A stretch of DNA of 64,000 nt from Lumbricus terrestris (taxonomy: Eukaryota > Annelida > Clitellata > Crassiclitellata > Lumbricidae): the NCBI GenBank assembly GCA_949752735.1, contig OX457036.1, positions 82,455,005 through 82,519,004 of the forward strand. Reading direction: 5' to 3'. The translations under genes and the position numbers were made by a program. The notes below the pieces were generated by a model. That model was not told where the DNA came from and searched no databases. It saw nothing but the letters and a program-made list of their open reading frames with translations. Below, in pieces: positions 11,389 through 24,100 of this stretch; the first letter of the stretch is position 1; every line of letters starts with the position of its first letter.

Positions 11389-12109
11389 GGCTGACACGGT
11401 TGTCTTTCTTACAGATTCCGCGGTTTTATGGTATAACTAGCCAGACGGAGGTTATAAATGGCTATAAATGTGAGTAATGTTTAAAGATCCATAAGCCGCA
11501 TGTTGTTAGATGTTAAACTCTGTAAATCGCCTTTGATGTTGAAAAATTTTGCGATGTTGTTGTTGTTGTCTCTCAGCTGTTGGTACGGATGTTGACGTAT
11601 AAATACCAGTTGAGCTTACGTCATGAGCAAGGATCATACATCATGAGGTAGGAATTTCGCCAATTCTTTAGCGCTACCAATTTTAAATAAGTAAGTAAGC
11701 GCGTGTTTCTTTTAACCGCACTTCAAGAATGTAGCTAATGTAGCCTGGATACGACTGCGAGGCCTAATCGTTTGCTATTTATAGGGTAATAAGCGATTAA
11801 ATTTTGAGGAAGCCAATTTGTATGGCACCCTATTTTAGTAAATTGCCTCAAACAAATTGTTGCATGGATCAGGTTTGTCCACATAAGTTTTTCTTTCTGG
11901 TGATATGTATAGAAATGCCGCGTTTCTGATTCAGAAACAGTCACAAATGCACATAGAAAATTTACAATTAAATTTACATTTTAGGCGTTTAGCTATTTTA
12001 AATGCAAAACTGAACAGATGCCCGGAAGTAAACCACGGATAAAGCAGATTCGAGGCTATGTCAACAGTGGTCTAAACACAAGTCACGCGCACAGATGTAA
12101 TGATTAAAA
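11389..12109. promoter_or_regulatory. Putative bidirectional promoter between the 212-residue gene and EPG5
   Basis: About 720 bp separates the two divergent start codons, so both 5' UTRs and promoters must lie here unless there are untranslated upstream exons. Visible motifs are TATAAATA near 11599 and TTACGTCA (CRE-like) at 11616-11623. Transcription start sites cannot be assigned from sequence alone. Confidence 0.5.
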
Positions 12110-13876
12110 ATGGCAGAGTGTGTGAGAGTGAAAAAGAAGTTTACAAAAGTAAGCGATTATATTTAATTGTAAAGTTTTTAGTTGATACTTGACGCTAGAT
12201 TGCAGCGTCCGAACTACAAATAAATCAATGAAGTGATATGCATATGTCTGATGCCGTGAATTATGCTGTTCTTGATCTTTACCATTGTTGCGTAATATAT
12301 GGGAGTCCGTTATCCTTTTGTTTACATTTGTTAACCATGATGAATAATCATGGTGCAGTAATAGCGAAGTCTCAAATTCTTCACCAACTAAACATGCTTG
12401 GAGATAGTATAGTGCCTGATTTTTGGTAGTATCACAAACTCGGCGTCAAGCCGCATGAACCTGTAAACGACACTCTTTGTTGGGTCCATCAAAAGATTCA
12501 TATAAATAGTGCGAGGTATCAGCCTGTGTATAGCGCGGAAAACTGCTTATAATTATACGTTTCGTCATTGCCGGGTTTCGGGTATATGTTTTCATGACCC
12601 AGTCACCCAAGTGCCATCTTTCTATTGTGTGCTGGGACCTGCATGGCACTTGCTGACAGTAGTGTGTAATTAAGCCTAGTGTAATCATCTGCCTTTCAAG
12701 TTGTGTATTTTGTGCAGTTTTATTTTTGTTCCTATTTCTATGTGCATTTGTGACTATTTAAGATCAAGAGGAGCAGCGATTTATCTAAGGTATTAGACAG
12801 GTCAGTGCAATAATCTGACTGATCTTAGGTGTAGTGACTGATTTCAAATTGTATCTCATGGATTAGGACAATAGCAGGTCTGCTCCACACAAATACATTT
12901 TCACATGCATGCTGAAGTAATGTTCATGCATTTATTTAATGAGAATGATTTTTGGGAAAACATTAATGGTTCTTAAAAATTGTAACTTTGGATTTTGGTG
13001 ATTTTTCTTTTCTTCAGAGTCACAAGTCAAAAACAAAGGAAACGCATGATAAAGAAAATGTTCATACTCAGGTTAAAGATATTGAAGTGTCTGATATTAG
13101 TGAGGATACCAGGTGTGCTCAGCCGGAATTGAAAGCCGTTGAAACTGTACAAAAACAAGAGAAACCTTTGTCTTCTGGCAATGTAATACGTTCCATTCAG
13201 GAAGGCCCCACAGAAGAGCGAACAGCAATCGAAGAAGGTACTAGTGGGGGAATTACATGTACCACTGAAACAAGTACAACAAATACAGTTCCGAGTGATG
13301 ATATCTTTGATCAGAAAGGTACTACTGAAGGCAACACCACCGAACGTTGTTCCACAGAAGCAACTGATGTTTTAGAAAGAACTGCAAGACCTCTGGAGTC
13401 CACCAATGCCGAAACGTGTGCTTCTGATCCAGCAGAAGCTGGCGCACAGTGTCCTGTGGAATGCTCAAAAGAAGGCATTGATACCCAAGTTCATAATATA
13501 ACAGAGGTTGCCACTGACATCCGAAATGTTGCTCTGACTGATGTAGAGACCGATCTTGAAGGATCAACCCAGGTTTCACATGTTTCTTCTGTGCACGAAA
13601 CAAGTGAGGCCATAGTCACCAACAGTGATGCTGCTGCACCTTCTCTTGCTAAAGCAGCACAATGTTGCACTTCAGCAAAGGCAGAGGTGACTGTGACAAG
13701 TGATAGTATGTCAAGGGATCAACAGTTGAATGGCCGGCTCGCTGTTGTTCTCGCTGAATCGTTTGCAAATGCCAGCGCGCCAGAGCAGATGATTTGCACA
13801 GACGCTGTGGTCGGCGAAGGTCAAGTTGCGGAGACAACGACAACTTATGCCAGTCAACTCAGACTATCAGAACGTG
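12110..13876 (+). CDS. EPG5: EPG5 exons 1-2: disordered N-terminal region (aa 1-299)
   Basis: Exon 1 is 12110-12148 (phase 0). Exon 2 is 13018-13876, the longest exon (859 nt), ending CGT G|GTAGGG in phase 1. Exon 2 encodes a Thr/Glu/Ser/Ala-rich, low-complexity acidic region with many TE and TT steps and no recognisable fold. The N-terminus of EPG5 is known to be poorly conserved and disordered. Reading on past 13876 adds an intron-encoded extension that should not be included. Confidence 0.88.
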
Positions 13877-15611
13877 GTAGGGATGCACAGAAATTCTCTT
13901 CTAATTTAGTATTTATTTACAGATACTGTGATGATGGGTTTTTTAAAGTCAGTTTAAAAGGGTTGTTTTTTGCCAATTAAGTAAATTTTTTGCTTTGCTG
14001 CTTTGTTAAAAATTCAAGTGAGTTGGTATTTTGTATTATGTACATTAAACCAGTTAATTACATGAATTAGTTACAAGAGTGGCATGTAGAGAACATTGTG
14101 GCAGTCCTTTTGAGGGATTCTGTTACATTTTTGGTGGGTTCTTTAACCCTTTAACAGCGATAAGCGCCCCGGGCAGGCACAGTTAATATAAATACATATT
14201 ATGTATAGGTAAGAGATAGTAATCAAGCATATAACACTGTTGTATTGAAATCAGCAAAACGTAAATGGTGGCAATATACTTGCCACTAGCTGTTTGGGAT
14301 ACCGAGGAAGTGGCAATATACTTGCCACTAGCTGTTTGGGCTACCGATGATGTGGCAACATACTTGCCACTAGCTGTTTGGGCTACACATGAAGTGGCAA
14401 CATACTTGCCATTAGCTGTTTATACCATGCACTAAGCGAGACGTGGACGAAGACGAAGGCGTTGGATGACAACATTGCTGCGTGTGAAATGTGGATATGG
14501 AGAAGGCTGCTGGGAATATCGTGGAAAGAGAGGAGAACAAATGAATCTGTGTTCCAGGACATAGGTCAACTAAGAGGGGATATGTCGTTGCTGTAGAGGA
14601 TCATCAAACAGAAGCTGATGTTTTTCGGTCACGTAATGCACACGGATGGACTGGAGAAGGCGATGATGCTGGCATGTGGAGAGGGTACAAGGAGAAGAGG
14701 ACGGCCGAGGATCAGATGGATGGAGGATGTACACAGGAAGACAGGGATGAATCTTGGAACAATTGAGGGATGTGACACAGAACAGAACAGAGTGGAGAAG
14801 GTTGGTAATTAATGACTGTCGCTAGAGTTCCTCGAACTGACGGCACAAGGTGACCATGCACTCTAGACATCGCTGAAGTCTTCATTGTATATGTAAAAAT
14901 TACATAACATCATCAGTGGCGGCGCCAGGATTTCAGTTTCTAGGGGGCCAAAATTTCTGACGACCTTTTTTTTAGTCATCAACTGAAATCTCCGAAAAAT
15001 TTTCCATTTTCGCCCTCATAATTTCTGACGACCTTTTTTTTAGTCGTCAGCCGAAAATCGTGGATATTTCAATGTAATTTTTTTTCGGATGGCCCTTTTT
15101 TAAGGGGGGCTGAGCCTCTTGTGGGGAGGGCTTAGCCCCCTTAGCGCCGCCACTGAGCATCATGTAAAATTTGAAAACGAATATCAATTGGTCATGGCGG
15201 GGACTTGGTGTTCAACTTACGGGGGACAAACGAGTGGCCGAAGGAAGGACAAATGTACAGAACGTCCCGGGGTCGTCCCCCACCACATACATCGAAGGGG
15301 AAAGTCCCTCTGTCCCCCCTAAGTCTCCGCCCATGTAATTGGTAGTGACATCTTGTGAATCCACATGGGTTAGGTTACTAGCAAAGTACTGTACATTAGT
15401 TGTTTAGTATACCGCATGTAGTGGCAAATAGATTGCCACTCGCTGTTAAAGGGTTAAGGGCACTATATTAATTATATCTGTTGCACTTGCAGCATCCTTG
15501 CTGCAAGGTTAATGGAGGAGAGTATTTTTGCGATGGAATACTATACAGTTGATATACAATACAACTGTACGTGTTACTGTTGATATTACCCTCCTCTTTT
15601 AGCTCAGAAGT

Positions 15612-15652
<41 letters not shown>

Positions 15653-16022
15653 GTTATGTGCAGCAAAATATAACTTTCAGCATAGAGAACAGAATATGAA
15701 TGTCACAGAGCAGCTCTGAGTGAAAGATTTTCTCAAGGTCCAGACATAGTAATAATTACCTTGTTTGAGACTCAAACCCATACTCTTCATGTTTCAGGCC
15801 ATAGGCTTTAGCCAATCATCCACCATGCCATAATTATCTTTTTGTGACCAATAGGATCTATTCATTACATAGTGCAGTATGTTCACCGAACTGGACTGAA
15901 GTCTTAAATATCATCTTCTTTACATTACATTGCATGGCTGTGCTGTATTTTATTGCGTTGTATCATTGAATTTATGTAATGAATGGCCATACATTGAGCT
16001 ACTCAGAGAATTTGTGTGTGTG

Positions 16023-16069
<47 letters not shown>

Positions 16070-17975
16070 GTGTGTGTGTTTAGGTGTGTACGTATGTGTG
16101 TGTATCATCTTTTAACACATTGGCCGCCTACTACGAGTTAACTCGTAGTAGAAAAGTCTCCCGCACACGCCTACTACGAGTTAACTCGTAGTACGATTCA
16201 TAGTGAATATTTGGTGAAATACGCGAACGATGACGCACGCCCGATAATTCTGATGACGTCAGGATTGAACCAGATATATTTGGTGTCTAGCCTTTTCTTC
16301 CAGAGAAGTGGGGTCGGGTGAGGTACAGTGGGGCGTGGATGGGGTGAGGATTGGATGGGTGGAACCGGGGTTGGGGTGGGAACGGTAGGGCCAGGGTGAA
16401 AACAGTGAAACATACATTTCCATGATTTGCGTAAGTTGATCATTTTGTGGGTGTGGGGCGGATTGGGGTGGATAAATGGTGGGGTGGGGTTGAACGGATT
16501 TGGGGTAGGAGTGGGGTGGGTTGAACGGTTGGGTTTGGGGTTGGGGTGGGTCGGGTGGGGGCAAAGTGGGGAGGAGGGTTGGGCTAAAAACCAAAATTTT
16601 CTCCATGCCGGAGATGTTTGGGGACGGGGTGGGGTAATGCGGGATTGGGCGGGGTGGGGCAAAGTGGAACGAGGCGGGGGAAGGGGTGGGGTTTGGTGTA
16701 ATGCGTCCATGGTGGTGGCATAGTGAGACCGGTGTGAAACCAAGGTGGCATATTTCTTCATGAATTTCACATGTTGAGCGTCTTGCGGGATGTGGAAGTG
16801 TGGGAAATGGGGTGGGCCGGACTTTGGGTGGAGGTGGGGTTGGATTGGACGGTTGTGGTATGGGAATCGAGTGGGCCGGTTGGGGCAAAGTGAGACAGAG
16901 GGTTGTAAAATATCAAAATTTGCTCCAGTCGGGTGTGGATGTATGCTGGCGAAGAGGGGCTGGATTGGGTGGGGCGGGGGTGGAGCGGGGTAGGGTGGGG
17001 TGGAGGCGGGTGGAGCAGAGATGGGGTGGGGCTTAGTAGGATTCGGCCAGAGTGGTGGTGCGGTGGGACCGGTGTGAAAAAAATATTATATTTTATGATT
17101 TTCATATGTTCACCATTTTACACGGTGGACGGGGTGGAGGGGTGGGGAACGGGTGGGGTGGAGCAGAGTTGGGGTAGAGGTTGGGTAGGGTTGAACGGTT
17201 GTGGTATGGGGTAGGAGTGGGCTGGGTAGGGCAAAGTGAGGAGGTGGCCTGGACGAACAACTAAATTAGGCTACCCCAACGAGTGTGGCTGTATGGAGCG
17301 AGGTGGGGTGGGGAGGTGGTGCGGTGTGGCGAGGAATGGGGGTTAGATGGGGGATGGGGGAGGTTTGGTGGGATGCATCTAGGGTGGTGATGAGGTGGAA
17401 CCGGTGTGAAAATAAAGTGAAACATTAATTTTTTCATGAATCTCATATGTTGATAATTTGGCGTCTTTTGCTTGGCGTAGCGGTAATAATAGTAGTGGCG
17501 GTCAATGTGTTAATGAGCACACAGAGGAAATAAATGATGTTTCAAGGTGGTCTGTGCTGCTGATAATAGGCAAGGCTAAGTCGTTACCCTGAATGGATCT
17601 CCCATTGCTCTGTTTATGGGTCACTGGTTGAAAGCAAGAATTACTGGCACTGTCTTAATGATGTGATGGTTTATGTTGCAGAGGTTCCATCTTCTTCTGC
17701 TGCTGCTGCTGTTGTTCATCGTAAGCTTTATCCAAAATTGGCCGTTGAAAGTACAGAGTCACTTCGTCCATTCACTGACGAACAGTTACGAACGCTTTAC
17801 TACAACCACGAATTAGAACATGTCGATGAATATGTCGATGCATTCCTACAGGTCAGCTGAACTTCTGATTTGCCTAGATCTGCTTTTTGTGACATATATT
17901 ACTCTTGTATATCTCGAGAGAGATGGAGAGGGCACAAGGAAACAGATACATAGACTGGCAGAGAGAGAAAGATAA

Positions 17976-18014
<39 letters not shown>

Positions 18015-18107
18015 GAGATTTTCAGTTTGATTTTCTGCGCACTCAGAAATCACTGGAACCTATATTTTATCCTAGATGAATAAATTATGAATCTCAACCT
18101 ATGTGTT

Positions 18108-18186
<79 letters not shown>

Positions 18187-21100
18187 ACTCAAATTTTAGT
18201 GCATCAGTGATTCGTCTAGAATTCAGGTCTTGTTGTTTCCTGAGTTTCCTGAAAAGACAGATTGAAATTATTAACGTTTCATTTCATATGACAGGCTCCC
18301 CTCAATTTTCTGTGTTGTATTCTCCATAATACAGAAGGAGTTGTTTTCACAGTATGTCAGCAATGTTGCTTCCTTTTGAACATCTGTTTGTTCTCTAGAT
18401 ATTTTATTAATGATTAGGACATTTTTGTGCGCATTTTTGCCAGATATTTCTATTCTCAGATGCTTACCATTTAGACAAGTGTTTCTTCTTACTTTATTGT
18501 TATTATTGAATCAGTTGATTTATATATACAACAATAATTTCTTGTTTAGAAATCCCAGCAAGACCGACACGAATTCCATGAGATCATTAGGAGTTACTAT
18601 CGAGCTCGTAACCATCTGTCAGGCGCTGAGTACGATATCGATTCTCTTCAGAAGGAAGCGAAGAAGTACCAAGATCTCACATGGGAAGTTGCCATAGAAA
18701 AGATCAATGTTCAGGTTGGTCGTAAACTCTGCTTAAAAATTCATTCATTCTGAAACTTTATGTAGCGCCTCTTCAAGAGATGCTTCCTCAGAGGTGCTCC
18801 CACCCCAGTCATGTCCAAAGAGAAAGATCTTGATCTTTCTTGAGCAATTGGTATTTTGTATTATAAAGCAGGCAAATGATTTTGAAGAAGTAAGCACGAT
18901 GCAAGTGACACGAAAGTGCTGTGCAAGTCACTTGGGAGTCAGGTTAATTCTGTGGAAGCTACTAGAGTGCAACCTTCTGAAGTTCTGCACTATGGTGAAG
19001 TTGCAGTTTAACCTAGGTTCTTTGTAGTGGCTGGAGTTATTTTGAAATTCATTTGTGTTGCTGTTACGCCAATGGGACTGAATATTTCCTTAGCTCCTTT
19101 AAAAAGCCGAATTACACCGTGTCTTCTTGTCTTGTCTTCAACCTTCCTCGGTAAAAGGGTTGGTCACTTCATGAACAGGTTTCTTCATCTTTTCCTGTCC
19201 TCTGTCTCTGTCAACACTCGATCGAATGACATTTCCATCCAGGTTCTGATACTTTAGATCCATCCCATTCTTGGTCTCCATTGTGTTCTTGCTTCTGGCA
19301 CCGTGACTGGTACAAAAAGTGCTTCTAATGATAGGCTTAAATGTTTCTGAAGCTACCAGGGTTATACTGATGATAAAGTTTATGTTAACGATGTACAAAC
19401 TGAGCTGTTTGGTCTTTGCCATTTCTTTTGCATAAAAATTAGTTGAACCTAACCGTAACATGCATCTGTCTACTTTCTGATGAGTAATTATAAAAGCAGA
19501 CTTTGTGAGCTATGAAGGTAGGCAGGCTGTGACATATCATTTTAAGATAATTTTTAACTTAATCTAGTCCGCTTAATTATCAACTGTAATTCATTTATAC
19601 AAAGTATCAAAGTCACACAAGCCGCTACTGGTGCAAAATGCCAACCTGTTGGTGGTATGCCTGAAGTTGATATTGGTGTTTTGTGCTCTCATTAACTGAA
19701 TTTGTGGCTTGCCATTTGCTTTCAGGGCTTCTGTCAAGACAAGTACAAGGTGGTCGGGGAACTGACGTCAGAGCGGGCCGTCTTCCGAGAGGAAATGTCA
19801 AATCAGTTGGACCGGACGTTGAAAGCCGTTCGTAATCACATACATGATGACCTCTCGCTCTACGCTTATGAGGCTCAGCTCTCCAGGTATTATTTGTTAC
19901 ATTACCACCTGACATTTCTTTAATGTAAAGTAAGCCATGGTTGGGCTAATTGCGATAACATTAAGAGATCATTTATGAATTAATTATTATTTGCTACTCG
20001 TGTATTATGTATTTTTCGCTTGTTACTTATTTCTCGTTTCTTGTTTCTTACTTGTTTATTTGTTACTTATTTATTAATATTTCTACTCGTTTATATATTA
20101 TTGTGTGTCTCTTTATAAGTACCATATAGGTAGTCCTCAGAGTGATACAGTTGACAATGCAATTTATGCCAATATCAAATGACGCACTGTGGATTCGAAC
20201 TTAGGTCACAGAACTGAAATGCTAATATGTTAGCCCTCAGTACATAGCAACTATATTTGGTAGTGCACTTCTTCCACTGTTCAGAAGTGTGCACACATCG
20301 CCATATAAGAAAACAGTTTTGATGCAGAGCTGTTGTGAGTGAAAGCCTCACTGAATGCCCGATACAGTGACCACCTTATTGGAACCTGGAATACGTAGTA
20401 GTGTCTTTGTTGCAAGCCTAGCACTTTAACCTATCGACTATGTTGCCATCAGCCAATTTGCTACGTCTGTATCAATTGTTTTGACTGTGTTATTATCATC
20501 ATGATGATCTGTTATTGGGTGTTGAATGATGATGTTGATAATGATGATGATAATAAAAGCAATGAGAATGATGACAATGACGATGATGGCAGCAATTGCA
20601 GATAGTTGTGATTTTATACGTGTTGTAGGTTACAGGTGGAGTCGTACTTAACTCGTCTGTACAACACTCATCCGGCCCTCACCGATATTCCTCCCAACTA
20701 CCCAGTTCAAGGCATTTTTATTTTGTTAACTTTATTTCACTTGTAAAACTGTACTTCATCAGTTCCTGATGAGCGATTGTGAGTCAGATATCCGCTACAA
20801 GTGCTCTCCTTCTAAAGTATTAGTACTTAGTTTGTGCAGAAAAACTTCAAGTGGTCGTTAAAAGGCAAATTGGTAGCATCAAAATTCAATTAAATAGCTG
20901 AGTTTGCTTAAAATATATGCAAGCAGTATGCAGTAAGATAGTTGTTGAAATATTGACAGTTAATAATTGTGTTTTACGAAAGATACAAGAATTACAAGAA
21001 ACAGGATTTGAAAAATTACGGATAGCATTTTTCTGGGCTGGTTAGTGTTTGCTGGTAACGTGCTCATTGCCATCAGAGTTGTGAAAACTGATTGCATTGA

Positions 21101-24100
21101 ACATTGGATGGTCACAGATTGGTGCTGGTAGAGGAATGTAGTTTCTTTGTTGTCTTGAGTTATAATTGTTATGATTATTTTCATTTATGTTATTGTGATT
21201 ATTGCTGCAAGATTATGGAGATTTATAATGCAAGTTAATTTAACTTAATGCACAATTGTAATTGCATTGGATTATTAAGTATATGAGCCATGTGTGTATT
21301 TGCAGCTTTCCTTGCTCATCAGAGAGATCCATCAGTTACTCACCAGGTGGAGGCACTCAAGTCCTGTATATCTGTCTTATTTGCATTTCAACGCAAGCCG
21401 ACCAAGGACGATGTTTTCACAAAAGATGTCAGGCAGTGGCTGTCTCTCGTGGTTAGCAGAATTTTTCCATTTCTTTTATCTGGGTTTTGAGTTAGAGTTT
21501 ATTTAACAGAAATCAGGTTGTATTTGAAAACACCGTACAGGTGGATGTAGTCTTGTGACAACAGTTGTTGTCAAAGGATGATGTGTATACTGATGATACA
21601 CAGTAGAATGGCTAAATTTTTGTGCTTGTAGGTTGGTACACTGCTGCGATTGTCTACTCTGGATGACCATCTCTTTCTACTCAACCATGTCCTGCGATGT
21701 CCAGCTGGTGTGGCCAAGTGGGCAGTCAGTTTCATCCAGCCGGTTGCACCACCTGTCACGTCTACTCATACGAGTTTTGGTGGACCTCTGCTTGACCACT
21801 TTACAACAATGCTTGCTGTGATACTGCGTCCCGTTAGGTATATACATTTTTTAAATCTGACTTTTATTGCTTGGTTATGATTAAAGCATCTGACATTTAA
21901 AACAAAATCAACATAAGTTATGATTCAAATCGAGAAACTATAATTTTCAAAAAATTATGCAACAAACATATATGTACTGCTGGTCCAGTCATACTGGCCC
22001 CTCCTTGTTCGGATGAGGATTAATTAGCCCCAGTGGCATTTTATTTTATTTTCTGGCAGGCAAAGAGAAGATATGCTGTATCAGCTGAAAATCTCCTTCA
22101 CTGCAGCGGCTGAAAGTGCCACGGAAGGCCAGTGGATTATCGTTGATTCTGATGGCGAAGAGGTAGGAAGACACTTAAACAATATTCTGTATGACCGTGC
22201 TGGAGTCACAAGTGCCTCTGAGTAGTTTCCTTGAAGAGGCGCTATATAAATACTTAAATGATTGAATGAAGACAGCGCATCTTTATGCTTATACAAAAGT
22301 ATGTATGTATGTGTGATTATTTTCAAATCCTGATTCATGAAATCTTTGCCTCAAATCTACATATTTTGATGTCTCAGTTATTGGCCCAAATCTTAAATAT
22401 TGAAGGGCTGAATCATAAATCAAATCTATACTCAGTGGTATGTAAACTGCATATATTATGGCAATTGCTTATTTAAGTATTTGTAACTTAATTCCAAAAG
22501 TGAAAAACTTAAATGAATTCATGTATTAACTAACCATTTCAATGGCCATCCGTCACCGAGTATTTATTTTTATGATTAGTAGCGTGCATTCTCAAATACC
22601 TTCATAGCATACAAAGATTATTGTTTTATTTGATTAATTTCTTGGCTTTTTACCTGAGATTGATTGTCTTTAGGATGAGGATCCAAACAACAGTTGGCAC
22701 TATTTGCAAGAGAATGACATTGTCTGTCTGCTGAATCAGTTTCCTCTTTATCAAATCTTCGATCACATTCTTCTTTTCAAGGATGAAAATGGTTGGTTAT
22801 CTTAGTCATGCTACTTGACTTTTTAGTGCTTCTCCTCTTATTATTTAAGTAAGCAAAAACTTTTCAAATGCTTTTTGATGTGTTTTTTTTGGTAAGCTAC
22901 GTGCTTGAAGCACCTTTTATGAGCAACTTGGATGTTTTGATGTAGAATGTGGTTAAAGATTTTGTTGGCCAATATTTTTCAAGATAATTACCGACTGGAA
23001 ATGAGAAGAACGGCATAGGAGGAACTTTACCCTAAGAATGAAGCGCTGAAATCTTAGTTCAACTTAGGAATTGTTGTTTACAAATCACATAATCGTTTGT
23101 TCATTTGATGTTGTCAAATTTATTAGTCAACTAAAGAACCTCTCAAAACAACGCTGCTGAGGACAGAACCCCAAAAACAAACTTCTGATGTTTACAGCAG
23201 AGATGAGAGCTTGGGTGACTCTGAAAGAGAGACAGTTATGTGTATGCCTGTGGTCCTAAAAACCTTTTCATATTCAACTTGTGTACAATGATCTTACTGC
23301 AACTGACTGCTGTCTTGTTACAAAAATTTCCCATCAAATTTATTGAAATTTGTGTTTTTCGCATATAAGGCATTTTGCAATACGATGCGACTCATACGAG
23401 TGAAACAAGTCTCCTGAAGCTGTTTGCCTACGCCACTTGCCTTATTCGTCTTCTTGGGCAAGGCCTGCAGAACTTCACTCTTGGCCGCTATCGTCAGCTG
23501 AACAAGAGGATCGGCCGAATGATCAGACACATTGTGCAGTATACCTGCGATCACTGGATCAATTTTCGATCAGCGTACACCGGTTTGTCGTCTTCCACTT
23601 TGGAGCGTCTCCAGTTGGAGTCAGACATGGTCCTCCAGAGAGCTGTCATCTGCATCCTGTCTGCCTGCAGGTGTGCATTTTCTTGCGTCATTGTCATCAC
23701 TAACCAATGTCCATAATGGAGTTCTGCTTTAGATTACGATTTTGCAGGAAGTGATTAATTTATCAATGGATATCTTCTACATTATGATGTATTCTATTCT
23801 ATTCTATTTTGGGATTTATAAAGCGCCTCTCACAGTACAACCTAATCAGAGGCGCTCCCAGTGCGAAGAACTCCTGAAAAAAGAAAAGTCTTAAGACAAC
23901 GGGCAGAAAAAGTAAAGCCTCCAGATAAAATCTGGGAACGAATAACAGGAGGAACGCCATTCCACAGTAAAGGGCAGACAGAGGCAAAGGCGCGATGTTG
24001 GGCTGTGGCAGTCCAAGATCGTGGTACAAGAAGATCATGACGGTCTAAAGAGCGGAGAGGACGTCCAACGGTAGCAGAGAAAGGTTTCCTAATAAGATCA

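Larger units (their letters stand above)
14147..15453. mobile_element. piggyBac-like non-autonomous element with nested insertions
   Basis: Flanked by TTAA at 14143-14146 and 15454-15457. Termini are CCCTTTAACAGCGA and its perfect complement TCGCTGTTAAAGGG. TTAA targets plus a CCCTTT-type end fit piggyBac-superfamily MITEs. It contains a 42-bp array (14268-14430), an RTE-like LINE tail (14434-14852) and a hAT-like MITE (14914-15155). No transposase is present. Confidence 0.8.

Noticed and set aside
12988..13017. ATG at 12988 as an alternative EPG5 start
   Set aside because: It lies in the intron just before a good acceptor at 13017. The exon 1 ATG at 12110 joins in phase and matches the family's N-terminal MAE.
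16198..17446. Long proline-rich and glycine/tryptophan-rich open frames on both strands
   Set aside because: They overlap each other in several frames and follow from the strand-biased G-rich satellite inside a TTAA-flanked element. No splice sites, start context or family similarity.
18087..18329. Ser/Leu-repeat open frame
   Set aside because: Translation of the (CT)n microsatellite.
19138..19461. 107-codon minus frame in EPG5 intron 4
   Set aside because: No family, no splice sites, intronic composition; probably chance or decayed repeat.
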